A DNA stretch of 48,257 nt, taken from Candidatus Mediterraneibacter quadrami. GTDB taxonomy: Bacteria > Bacillota > Clostridia > Lachnospirales > Lachnospiraceae. The position numbers and the translations under genes are program-made. Below the pieces are notes generated by a model, which was given only the letters and a program-made list of their open reading frames with translations, was not told where the DNA came from and ran no database searches. The stretch lies in contig DWUU01000009.1 of assembly GCA_019120575.1 (NCBI GenBank), forward strand, positions 1 through 48,257. Reading direction: 5' to 3'. Below, piece by piece: positions 34,746 through 42,647 of this stretch; the first letter of the stretch is position 1, and every line of letters starts with the position of its first letter.

Positions 34746-37439
34746 TCAGTTCTTCTTAAATTTGATCCTGATGGCGCGTTTGAGCGCATAGGGCAGGATG
34801 CCTTTCAGCTTGTCCTCCGCTTTTCTCATGGTGCTCATCTCCGGCAGGTCGCGGCTTAAATGAATAGCGTCGAACTCGCATCGCGTCGTACACAGGCCGC
34901 AGCCGATGCATTTATTCTCATCCACGACCGTGGCTCCGCATCCGAGGCATCTGGCGGCCTCGATCTTCACCTGCTCTTCCGTAAATGTACTGCGCAGGTC
35001 GCGGAAGCTCTCTTTCGCAATCCCGGCTTTCCTTCCCGGGATCTGCCGCTTCGCGTTGTCAAACTCCTCCAGCACCACATCGTCCTTGTCAAGCTCTGTA
35101 AACTGCCGCAGGTCGCGCCCCAGCGTCAGAGAATGCCCTTCATGCACGAACCGGTGGATGGATTCACAGCCCTGTTTGCCCGCCGCGATAGCATCGATGG
35201 CAAACTTCGGTCCCGTATAGACGTCGCCGCCCACGAAGATATCCGGCTCTGCCGTCTGGTATGTCACCGGATCCGCCTTGGCCGTCCCGTTGGGATTGAA
35301 TTCCACTGCCGTACCTTTCAGGAGTTCGCCCCACTGGATGGACTGGCCGATGGACAGGAGCACATTTTCGCACGGTACGGTCATGCACTCGTTCTCATCA
35401 TATACCGGTGCGAACCGGCCTTCCGCATTAAATACAGATGTACACTTTTTGAGGACAATGCCTGTGACTTTACCGCCTTCCGTCAGGATCTCTTTCGGTC
35501 CCCATCCGTTCCAGACGATCACGCCTTCTTCCCGGGCCTCCGCCACTTCGTCCGCAGCCGCCGGCATCTCTTCCGGGCTCTCCAGACAGTACATGCTGAC
35601 CGCCTCCGAACCGGAGCGGAGCGCTGTCCTGGCCACATCGATGGCCACATTCCCGCCGCCGACGACCACAGTTCTGCCGGAAAGTTCTGCACGGCTCTCC
35701 GCCAGATTGATCTGGTACAGGAATTCTACGCCGGTCTGCACGCCATCCGCATCCTCGCCGGGAACGCCCGCTTTCCTGCCGCCCTGGGCGCCGATGGCCA
35801 CATAGAAGGCGCGGTAGCCTTCTTCGCGCAGCTGCGGGATCGTTATGTCTCTGCCTGCTTCCACTCCACATCGGAACTCCACATCCATCTGCCGGAGTAC
35901 GTCGATCTCCGCTTCGATCACGGACTTCTCCAGCCGGAATGTTGGAATGCCGTTCAGCAGCATGCCGCCGGGCCGCTCAGCTTTTTCAAAAACGGTTACC
36001 GGGTAGCCCTTCGTCTTCAGATAATATGCCGCCGACATGCCGGCCGGCCCTGCGCCGATGACCGCGATCTTCTGCTCAAACTGTTTTCCCTCATGGTTCT
36101 CGCAGAGCGGAACATACCGGTGTTCTTCATGGAGCTCCTGCTCCGCGATGAATTTCTTGATCTCATCAATGGCAACGGCCTGATCCACCGTGCCCCTTGT
36201 GCAGGCATCCTCACAGCGCCGGTTGCAGATCGCGCCGCACACGGCCGGGAAAGGATTGTCCTGTTTGATCAGCCTCAGCGCGTCCAGATGCCGTCCCTCC
36301 GCCGCCATCTTTATGTAGCCCTGCACTGCCAGGTGCGCCGGACAGGCTGTCTTGCACGGCGACGTACCGGTCTCGTAGCAGTTGATCTTCGCATGGTCCC
36401 GGTAATCCGGATCCCATTTGTCACGTCCCCACTTCTCCGCATCCGGGAGCAGCGCTTTCGGATATTTGATCTCGCCGTGCTTCGTGCAGAGCTTCTGCCC
36501 CAGCTTCGCCGCGCCCACGGGACAGACCTCCACGCACTTTCCGCAGGCAACGCATTTTTCTTTCTCCACATGCGCCCGGTATGCGGAACGGGACATGTTC
36601 GGCGTATTGAAAAGCTGGGACGTCCGGAGTCCGTTGCAGACGCCCGGCGCGCAGTTACAGATGGCGAAGATCTTCTCCTCGCCGTCGATATTGGTAATCT
36701 GGTGTACGAATCCGTTCCGCTCGGCGCGCTCCAGGATCTCCATCACTTCGTCCAGATCGATATAGCGCCCTTTTCCTGTCTCCACGAGATAGTCCGCCAT
36801 GTCGCCCACGCCGATGCACAAGTCGCCCTCGATCTCTCCGCACCCCTCGCCGCGCATGGTCTGCTGCCGGCGGCAGGAGCAGGCGCCCACTGCGTATTTA
36901 TCCTGATATTTCCTAAGCCAGTGGGAAATGTGCTCCACACTCGCAGACTGCTGCTGCGCCGGGATCGCCTTCTCCACCGGAATGACATGCATCCCGATGC
37001 CGGAGCCGCCCGGCGGCACCATCGGCGTCACCTTCTCAAGGGGCAGCCGGGACATGTTTTCAAAGAAATCCGCCAGCACCGGATGCTCCTCGGTCTGCTT
37101 CTTGTTCATCATCATAAACTCCGCGCAGCCGGGCACGAACATGGGGAGCACGTATTGTTTATGTCTGTCCTCATTTTCCCAGTTGTACTCGATCATGCCG
37201 ATCACGGACATCTCATCAAGGAGCTGCTGTACTCTCGCCTTGTCTTTCCCCGACTTCTTCGCGATCTGCTCCAGTGTCATCGGCTTTCTGACTTTCATGG
37301 ACAGACATACTTCCGCCATCTCGTCGGTAAGTACTTCCGCAAGCCCCCAGTACTCGGGGTCGTCCACCGTCACCTTATGCCCGATCCGGTCTGTGATCAT
37401 CTGCCCCAGTTTCAGGATCAGTTTTCTCTCTTCACTCAT
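34746..37439 (-). CDS. Multidomain FAD-dependent iron-sulfur oxidoreductase with N-terminal HTH-like and ferredoxin modules
   Basis: An 897 aa soluble protein built from recognisable modules. Residues 54-84 resemble a winged HTH (MTLEQIAKKSGKDKARVQQL). Residues 187-268 carry clustered cysteines (CSC at 187-189, Cys200, Cys208, CNC at 261-263, Cys268). Residues 296-306 are a 4Fe-4S motif CVACGKCVEVCP. Residues 354-413 contain the cysteines of a GltD/NfnB-type N-terminal cluster domain. FAD binding GAGPAGMSAAYYL starts at 462, NAD(P)H binding VVGGGNVAIDVA near 595, and a second FAD site GGDVYTGPKFAIDAIAAGKQG follows. A C-terminal ferredoxin part has CLGCG and CIGCGLCTTRC near 840-865. Predicted to move electrons between NAD(P)H and ferredoxin or an unknown partner. 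It overlaps hypB by 4 bp. Confidence 0.88.
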   Translation of the reverse strand: MSEERKLILKLGQMITDRIGHKVTVDDPEYWGLAEVLTDEMAEVCLSMKVRKPMTLEQIAKKSGKDKARVQQLLDEMSVIGMIEYNWENEDRHKQYVLPMFVPGCAEFMMMNKKQTEEHPVLADFFENMSRLPLEKVTPMVPPGGSGIGMHVIPVEKAIPAQQQSASVEHISHWLRKYQDKYAVGACSCRRQQTMRGEGCGEIEGDLCIGVGDMADYLVETGKGRYIDLDEVMEILERAERNGFVHQITNIDGEEKIFAICNCAPGVCNGLRTSQLFNTPNMSRSAYRAHVEKEKCVACGKCVEVCPVGAAKLGQKLCTKHGEIKYPKALLPDAEKWGRDKWDPDYRDHAKINCYETGTSPCKTACPAHLAVQGYIKMAAEGRHLDALRLIKQDNPFPAVCGAICNRRCEDACTRGTVDQAVAIDEIKKFIAEQELHEEHRYVPLCENHEGKQFEQKIAVIGAGPAGMSAAYYLKTKGYPVTVFEKAERPGGMLLNGIPTFRLEKSVIEAEIDVLRQMDVEFRCGVEAGRDITIPQLREEGYRAFYVAIGAQGGRKAGVPGEDADGVQTGVEFLYQINLAESRAELSGRTVVVGGGNVAIDVARTALRSGSEAVSMYCLESPEEMPAAADEVAEAREEGVIVWNGWGPKEILTEGGKVTGIVLKKCTSVFNAEGRFAPVYDENECMTVPCENVLLSIGQSIQWGELLKGTAVEFNPNGTAKADPVTYQTAEPDIFVGGDVYTGPKFAIDAIAAGKQGCESIHRFVHEGHSLTLGRDLRQFTELDKDDVVLEEFDNAKRQIPGRKAGIAKESFRDLRSTFTEEQVKIEAARCLGCGATVVDENKCIGCGLCTTRCEFDAIHLSRDLPEMSTMRKAEDKLKGILPYALKRAIRIKFKKN

Positions 37440-38107
37440 TTATCCGCCTCCTTCCATTCCTTTACCTGTTCTCTTATCCAGCCGTACCACTCTTCCATCC
37501 CCTCGCCCGTCTTCGCAGAGACCGGGATGATCTTCATATCCGGGTTCAGCCGCAGCACCCGCTCCCTGCAGGCGTCGAAGTCGAAGTCAAAACAGGACGC
37601 CGCATCAATCTTATTGATCAGCAGGCAGTGGGACACCTGAAACATGAGCGGATATTTCAGCGGCTTGTCATCTCCCTCCGGAACGCTTAAGATCATCACG
37701 TTCTTCACCGCGCCGGTGTCAAATTCCGCCGGGCACACCAGATTGCCCACATTTTCCAGGATGGCCAGATCCACGTCGTCAGTCCCCAGTTCTTCCAGCC
37801 CCTGGCGGGTCATATCCGCATCCAGGTGACACATGCCGCCGGTGTGGAGCTGGATCACCTTCGCCCCGGTCTCACTGATGGCGTCCGCGTCAACCGCGCT
37901 GTCAATGTCCGCCTCCATCACGCCGATGCGCATCTCATCCTGCAGCGCCCGGATCGTACGCTGCAGAGTGGTCGTCTTCCCGCCGCCCGGCGAAGACATC
38001 AGGTTGATCAGGAAGGTGCCGTTTTCTTTCAGCTCCTTCCGGACCTTGTCCGCCTCCTGGTCATTGTCGTCAAATATCCGTTTCTTGATCTCGTATACTT
38101 TGTACAT
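37436..38107 (-). CDS. hypB: Nickel-insertion GTPase HypB
   Basis: SIMIBI-class GTPase that works with HypA in nickel delivery. The 223 aa product has P-loop SSPGGGKTT at residues 38-46, switch EADIDSAVD, the conserved metal pair Cys93-His94 in GGMCHLDADM, a further metal-site Cys125 in NVGNLVCPAEFD and the guanine motif NKID at 165-168. The extra N-terminal CxxCGC nickel site of the E. coli protein is absent, as in many species. It starts 13 bp after the tetR stop and overlaps the oxidoreductase gene by 4 bp (ATGA). Confidence 0.95.
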   Translation of the reverse strand: MYKVYEIKKRIFDDNDQEADKVRKELKENGTFLINLMSSPGGGKTTTLQRTIRALQDEMRIGVMEADIDSAVDADAISETGAKVIQLHTGGMCHLDADMTRQGLEELGTDDVDLAILENVGNLVCPAEFDTGAVKNVMILSVPEGDDKPLKYPLMFQVSHCLLINKIDAASCFDFDFDACRERVLRLNPDMKIIPVSAKTGEGMEEWYGWIREQVKEWKEADK

Positions 38108-38120
38108 CGTCCTCTCTCCT

Positions 38121-38768
38121 CTAAGCTTTCAGTCCGTCGATCATGAGCTGCACCGCGATCTTCACCTGCAGGAGCAGGCTCACCTTCAGATCCAGGTTCA
38201 GCATGCTCCCGTTCCACGCCAGACGCTTCATCAGGCCGAACAGCGTATGCGCCAGAGAATAGCAGACTTCATCCGGCGTCCATTCAAAAGACAGGGTCCG
38301 GTCATTCAGCCCCTTTTCCAGTGCATCCGTGACCCGCGGCTTCAGGCTCATGATGCAGGCCTCATACTCCGTCAGCTTCTCTTTCGCCACCCGGTTCTGG
38401 AAAATGAATACGTCAAATTCCTGCAGATATTTGAAAAACGCTTCCTCATGCTCAAAGATCCGCACAAGCGCATTCAATATGTACTGCAACTGCTCCAGCC
38501 CGGTCATGTCCGGGTAGCCGGCGACGCCATTCACATCCAGGTATTCACTGTCGATCTTTCTCCAGTAAGCGACTCCCGCTTCCACGGCAAGTCCGGCCTT
38601 GGTGTCATAGTAACGGTAGATCGTGGCGCTTCCCACGCCGGCACGCGCGGCGATCTCATCAACCGAAGTCTGCTCGATCCCCTTTTCACAGAACAGCTCC
38701 ATGGCCGCCGCGATGATCTTCTGCGAACGGTACCGGGAGCTGCGGATCCGTGCCTGGGATTCTTTCAT
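38121..38768 (-). CDS. TetR-family transcriptional regulator, probable local repressor of the HypAB cluster
   Basis: The start is set at the ATG at 38768 (MKESQARIRSSRYRSQKIIAA), which has GGGAG/GAGG upstream and gives 215 aa; a longer frame from 38831 would read through the promoter and operator. The N-terminal HTH is typical of TetR proteins: AAMELFCEKGIEQTSVDEIA, then GVGSATIYRYYDTKAGL. The C-terminal ligand domain is unrecognised. It is the first gene of the cluster and lies 13 bp before hypB. A perfect palindrome overlapping its -10 box suggests it represses itself and the downstream genes until an unknown ligand binds. Confidence 0.9.
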   Translation of the reverse strand: MKESQARIRSSRYRSQKIIAAAMELFCEKGIEQTSVDEIAARAGVGSATIYRYYDTKAGLAVEAGVAYWRKIDSEYLDVNGVAGYPDMTGLEQLQYILNALVRIFEHEEAFFKYLQEFDVFIFQNRVAKEKLTEYEACIMSLKPRVTDALEKGLNDRTLSFEWTPDEVCYSLAHTLFGLMKRLAWNGSMLNLDLKVSLLLQVKIAVQLMIDGLKA

Positions 38769-38793
38769 AGGGCACCTCTCCCTTCTGTTCCTT

Positions 38794-38812
38794 ATGATAG
38801 TCATACTATCAT
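38794..38812. promoter_or_regulatory. Perfect palindromic operator, probable TetR site
   Basis: ATGATAGT (38794-38801), a 3 nt centre, then ACTATCAT (38805-38812): a 19 bp perfect inverted repeat of the size TetR dimers usually bind. It covers the predicted -10 box of the promoter driving the TetR gene, so bound repressor would block polymerase. Confidence 0.7.
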
Positions 38813-38831
38813 ATTTATATATTGCTTTCAA
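38803..38831 (-). promoter_or_regulatory. Promoter of the TetR-hypB-oxidoreductase-hypA cluster
   Basis: TTGAAA (38831-38826, five of six), 17 bp spacer and TAGTAT (38808-38803, four of six) on the minus strand. The -10 box is inside the palindrome 38794-38812. It is AT-rich and 35 bp upstream of the regulator's ATG. Confidence 0.65.
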
Positions 38832-38890
38832 TATTTTGAAAATATTATTCTATTCTTTATATATATTGCACAACCCATACCCGGTTTCAG

Positions 38891-39766
38891 TCACTCTGCT
38901 TTCCCCTGGAACCCTTCTCCGAACACCTCGCTTGTCTCGGTAAACATACAGAACGCCCCGGCATCCGCTTCCTGCACCGCCTGTTTTATCAGCCACGCCT
39001 CCGCCTTGGCGCAGGCGCACAGCAGTACATCCCGATGCATGCCGGTGTAGCCGCCGGACGCCGGGATCACCGTGACGCCCCGCCGCACATTTTCCCGGAT
39101 CCGCTCCGTAACCGCCGCCCCCTGCTCCGTAATAATAATGGCCAGCGCGCCCGCGCCGGCGCCGTACAGGATCTTGTCCAGCACGATGGCGGAGATCCCG
39201 GTCGCCGTCAGCCCGTAGAGCGCCGCATCCACATCCCCGAACACCGACCAGCCCAGCAGGATCACCGCAAGGTCAATGGCCATGGTGATCACACCGATCG
39301 ACAGGTACGGCTTTTTCTTCTTGATCGTAAGCGTCAGGAAATCAATGCCGCCCGAGGATGATCCGCGGATATAGAACAGCGCCATCCCGCATCCCAGAAA
39401 TACGCCGGAACAAAGCGCCGCCATCAGCCTGCTTCCGGAATACACGGGCAGCACCGGAAAGACCGCATCAAGGAAAAACGAAGCGATCACCATCGTCTTC
39501 GCGCTTTTCAGGAGCAGCCGCTTTCCCACCGCCTTATAACTGATCAGGACAAGCGGAATATTAAAAAGAAGGGTCAGTGTTCCCACCGGAAAACCGGTCA
39601 GATCATTCAGGATAAGCGCCAGGCCGGTCACGCCGCCCGGAGCAAAATCCGCATTTCCCGCAAAGGTATAAATGCCGGCAGCATAAAGGATGCTGCCGGC
39701 AATATCATAGAGGAGATCCCAGAGCAGGATCTTCAGATTAAAACTGTTCTTTAAGCCTGAAATCAT
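38891..39766 (-). CDS. YitT family membrane protein, copy 1
   Basis: A 291 aa protein with an N-terminal membrane domain of about five or six helices carrying the family GGVTGLALIL near residue 44 and RGSSSGGIDFLTL near 134, and a soluble C-terminal DUF2179-type domain (LAIIITEQGAAVTERI...GVTVIPASGGYTG). The family's function is not established. It lies about 75 bp downstream of a second YitT gene of similar length, so the two look like an old tandem duplication with considerable divergence. Confidence 0.9.
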   Translation of the reverse strand: MISGLKNSFNLKILLWDLLYDIAGSILYAAGIYTFAGNADFAPGGVTGLALILNDLTGFPVGTLTLLFNIPLVLISYKAVGKRLLLKSAKTMVIASFFLDAVFPVLPVYSGSRLMAALCSGVFLGCGMALFYIRGSSSGGIDFLTLTIKKKKPYLSIGVITMAIDLAVILLGWSVFGDVDAALYGLTATGISAIVLDKILYGAGAGALAIIITEQGAAVTERIRENVRRGVTVIPASGGYTGMHRDVLLCACAKAEAWLIKQAVQEADAGAFCMFTETSEVFGEGFQGKAE

Positions 39767-39841
39767 TTCCTCACCATTCCCATCCGATCTGTTGGAAACA
39801 GCATTTGTATTCTTCAGACAGATTATGCATTCGTTCCCGTT

Positions 39842-40714
39842 CTATCTGTGCCCGGCCGCCTGATGCTTCGGAAGGGTGAAGCCTTTGCCGCTGACTTCGT
39901 TTACTTTCGCCACTACCATAAATGCGTTGGGATCAATCTCCGTGACCAGCCGGTTCAGATGCGCCAGCTGCCGGTTGGAGATGACGGTCATGATCATATC
40001 CTGCTCCTTTTTCAGATAGCCGGTCGCTGTATGGATCAGGGTGGATCCGCGGTCCATCTCCCGGTTGATGGCGGTATTGATCTCCTCCACCCTCTCGCTT
40101 ATGATCTTCACCTGGGTCTGCGCGCGTCCGAATACCAGCACTTTATCCAGCACGATCGTATAAGTCATGACCAGGAGGATCCCGTACAGGATCGCTTCCT
40201 TATCCGAGAACAGCATCTGGCCGATCAGGATCACAATGTCAAATGCGTACAAAAGCCCCGATACCGGCAGCCCCAGCTTTTTGTTCAGGATCAGCGGCGG
40301 GATATCCATTCCGCCTGTGGATGCTCCCGCCCGGATCACGATGCCCAGGGCAAATCCGATGAACAGTCCGCCAAAGAGACTGGACAGGAGCCGGTCATCG
40401 GTGATCCCTTCCGCGACAGCCGGAATGCGCTGAAAAAACTCCAGAGCAACCGGATAGAAAAACGTGCTGAGCAACGTCGTCATTGCAAATGCTCTGCCAA
40501 GGACAACCAGGCCGAGAATAAACATCACGGCATTGAACAGAAAGACAAACGCCGAGATCGGCAGGCTGGTATAATGCCCGACGATCAGGGACAGGCCCGT
40601 CGTCCCGCCCGTCATCAGGCCGTTCGGCAGGATAAACATAACGATCCCCAATGCCATGGCCGCATTCCCCAGCAGGATCATAAAAATATTAGAAAGCTTA
40701 AACACGGAATTCAT
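39842..40714 (-). CDS. YitT family membrane protein, copy 2
   Basis: A 290 aa YitT protein starting MNSVFKLSNIFMILLGNAAMA. It has membrane motifs TGGTTGLSLIV and RAGASTGGMDIPPLIL and the C-terminal DUF2179-type domain (VKIISERVEEINTAI...GSTLIHTATGYLKKE). It is 49 bp downstream of a DUF4143 ATPase gene. Its leader shares about 30 bp with the leader of the second ATPase gene at 44843. A remnant of a gene like this one is found at 43531-43578. Confidence 0.9.
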   Translation of the reverse strand: MNSVFKLSNIFMILLGNAAMALGIVMFILPNGLMTGGTTGLSLIVGHYTSLPISAFVFLFNAVMFILGLVVLGRAFAMTTLLSTFFYPVALEFFQRIPAVAEGITDDRLLSSLFGGLFIGFALGIVIRAGASTGGMDIPPLILNKKLGLPVSGLLYAFDIVILIGQMLFSDKEAILYGILLVMTYTIVLDKVLVFGRAQTQVKIISERVEEINTAINREMDRGSTLIHTATGYLKKEQDMIMTVISNRQLAHLNRLVTEIDPNAFMVVAKVNEVSGKGFTLPKHQAAGHR

Positions 40715-40763
40715 GTTTTTGTATCTCCTTTAATGAAAATCTAAAGTCAGGTTTATTTTATCC

Positions 40764-41954
40764 TTACTGCTCTGTCAGGAATTTCAGTGCATTCAGATGT
40801 ATGATCCCCTCTCTGGAAAAATCCAGCTTATCCATGGATATCACATATTTCGGATAATTATCCTGTATATTGGAGTACGCTCCGAACTCCCGGTCGATCA
40901 CTTTCTGATCATACAGATAATAGGCCACCTGATAATATTCTTTCTTCCCGTCTTTCAGAGCCACAAAATCCACTTCCCCCCTCGGGATCTTGCCGACATA
41001 TACCTCGTATCCTCTGGCGAGCAGTTCGTTGTAAATTACATTTTCCAGAAGCGCTCCCATCTCCAGTTTGAAGCCGCTGTTATGGATCCTTCCAAGCCCC
41101 GGATCTGTAAGATAATACTTATCCAGCGTGGTCAGGATCTTCCTGCCTCTTATATCATACCGCTGCGCTTTCGACACAATAAGAGAAGTCTGTATATGGT
41201 CCAGATAATTATATAATGTCTGCGTGCTCACATTCCGATCCACACTTTTAAAATACTTCAATATGCCCTGGGAGGAAAATGTCTGGGAAGGGTTTGCCAT
41301 GAGATATTCCATAATCCGGTTTAACAGATCCACATCTTTTGAGCCCGTTCTCTGCACAATATCCCGCAGTACAACGGAATTGTACAGATCCTGCAGAACA
41401 GTCCGGATCTCGCTCTCTCCCTGCATGGAAAAACGCTGCGGCATGCCGCCCCAGTTCATATATTCTGTGAGATCATTTTCATCCGGACTGTCAATCCGTC
41501 TCGCCTCACACGCTTCCTTAAACGAAAAGGGCATCACCCGGAACGTAACATATCTGCCCGACAGCAGCGTCGCAAGCTCTCCCGATAAAAGCTTACTGTT
41601 TGAGCCTGTGATAAAAATACTTACATCCCAGGTCGCCCGGAATGAATTGATCACCCTTTCAAATTCCGACACCATCTGGATCTCATCAAAAAAGAGATAA
41701 TATCTTCTTTCATTCTGCCTTCTGTCACAGATATAATCATACAGCCGCTGCGCATTTGTGATTGAAGAATACTGAAAATCCTCAAAATTCATGTAAATGA
41801 TCTGTTCTTTCTCCACGCCGGCCTGCAGCAATTCGTCCATGATCTGATGCAAAAGCACGGATTTCCCGGAACGTCTCAGACCGACCAGCACCTTGATCAG
41901 TTCATTATCGTAAAACGGACGGATCCTTTTTAATATATTTTCACGTTTGATCAT
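40764..41954 (-). CDS. AAA ATPase with DUF4143-type C-terminus, copy 1
   Basis: A 396 aa P-loop ATPase: Walker A VGLRRSGKSVLLHQ near residue 25, Walker B YYLFFDEIQMV near 88, sensor FITGSNSKLLSGELATLLSGRYV near 134, then a winged-helix-like section (FSSQGILKYFKSVDRNVSTQTLYNYLDH) and a nuclease-like C-terminal part (VYVGKIPRGEVDFVALKDG). Proteins of this type are common in gut anaerobes and their function is unclear. Its upstream region shares a block of about 38 bp with that of copy 2 at 43617-44843 and contains a perfect 21 bp inverted repeat. Confidence 0.9.
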   Translation of the reverse strand: MIKRENILKRIRPFYDNELIKVLVGLRRSGKSVLLHQIMDELLQAGVEKEQIIYMNFEDFQYSSITNAQRLYDYICDRRQNERRYYLFFDEIQMVSEFERVINSFRATWDVSIFITGSNSKLLSGELATLLSGRYVTFRVMPFSFKEACEARRIDSPDENDLTEYMNWGGMPQRFSMQGESEIRTVLQDLYNSVVLRDIVQRTGSKDVDLLNRIMEYLMANPSQTFSSQGILKYFKSVDRNVSTQTLYNYLDHIQTSLIVSKAQRYDIRGRKILTTLDKYYLTDPGLGRIHNSGFKLEMGALLENVIYNELLARGYEVYVGKIPRGEVDFVALKDGKKEYYQVAYYLYDQKVIDREFGAYSNIQDNYPKYVISMDKLDFSREGIIHLNALKFLTEQ

Positions 41955-42008
41955 AAAAACACCTCCGTTTCTATATTATTTACACTTCAATTTTAGAATA
42001 AACGCGCA

Positions 42009-42052
42009 AAAAAGTAAAGTTATTTTGATGTATCAAAATAACTTTACTTTTT
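42009..42052. repeat. Perfect 21 bp inverted repeat in the divergent ATPase/sigma promoter region
   Basis: Left arm 42009-42029 (AAAAAGTAAAGTTATTTTGAT) and right arm 42032-42052 are exact reverse complements with a 2 bp centre. It lies between the minus-strand ATPase gene (start 41954) and the plus-strand sigma-factor remnant (ATG 42179). It overlaps a possible ATPase -35 (TTTACT, 42017-42012) and sits just before an extended -10 for the plus-strand gene (TGATATAAT, 42059-42067). It could be a two-way operator or a bidirectional terminator. Confidence 0.85.
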
Positions 42053-42058
42053 GTTTCC

Positions 42059-42067
42059 TGATATAAT
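42059..42067 (+). promoter_or_regulatory. Extended -10 promoter for the sigma/anti-sigma pair
   Basis: TGATATAAT fits the TGnTATAAT extended -10 class, which needs little or no -35 box. It lies immediately right of the 21 bp inverted repeat and about 110 bp before the sigma-gene ATG at 42179. Confidence 0.5.
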
Positions 42068-42178
42068 ATTCTGCTTAAAATCAAAAGACCCAGCATGGTC
42101 CGCATCGTTAATATCAGGTATTTATGCATCTTTTCTTTTCCCGGAACAGTATATATAGTCAAAGAGGAGGATAAACAC

Positions 42179-42647
42179 ATGAACGATAAAGAGCTCGAAC
42201 TGATCCGGCGCCTGAAGAAAAAGGACCAGGAAGCCCTGGAAGAGATCATTCGCCTGTTTCATCAGTATGCTGCCGCAATCATCTCCCGGATTCTGTACGG
42301 ACAGGCTGAAGTCCTATATCGGCGCGCTTGCAAGGAACACAGCTATTGCCGAAAAGAAAAAACTGCGAAATACCGTTTCTCTGGAAGAAGACATTTTCGG
42401 CAATCTGCCCGACCAGTTCCACCAGGCTGAATTACGGAGCGTCATCCTTTCCGCCCTTAAGGAACTGAAACCGGAAGACCGGCTCATTCTTCTGAAATAT
42501 TACTTTCAGGAACTGACGCTGCAGCAGATCGCCGATGAATGGCGGCTGCCGCTTCCGACCGTCAAGAGCCGTCTGCAGCGAAGCCGGAAAAAATTCAAAA
42601 CAATACTGGAAGAAAGGGGGTTTTCTTATGAAGATCACTTACTATGA
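42179..42647 (+). pseudogene. ECF-type RNA polymerase sigma factor, broken by an internal out-of-frame deletion
   Basis: A strong ribosome site (AGAGGAGG) precedes the ATG at 42179. The first frame gives the start of a sigma factor (MNDKELELIRRLKKKDQEAL...YAAAIISRILYGQ, the beginning of region 2). Near 42304 homology jumps to another frame as LKSYIGALARNTAIAEKKKL and continues into a complete region 4 (LKPEDRLILLKYYFQELTLQ...LPLPTVKSRLQRSRKK) to 42647. The sigma region 2 core that melts promoter DNA, about 30 residues, is missing and the join is out of frame. No single frame encodes a working protein. It overlaps the anti-sigma-like gene by 20 bp. Confidence 0.85.

Noticed and set aside
34860-37640. 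A 926-codon open frame on the plus strand
   Set aside because: It is exactly antisense to the 897 aa oxidoreductase and hypB, its translation has no recognisable domain, and GC-rich codon use on the minus strand explains the lack of stops. Similar antisense frames at 2349-3443, 12989-14116 and 15251-16186 were dropped for the same reason.
34384-38107. A complete [NiFe]-hydrogenase maturation locus
   Set aside because: Only HypA and HypB are present. The proteins between and around them are a flavo-FeS oxidoreductase, a membrane protein and a TIM-barrel protein, none resembling HypC-F or hydrogenase subunits.
42141-42170. An ECF-type autoregulated promoter (GGAAC) before the sigma pseudogene
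   Set aside because: GGAACA is present near 42142, but the matching -10 would fall on the ribosome site only about 15 bp before the ATG, leaving no room for a leader. The extended -10 at 42059-42067 is a better candidate.
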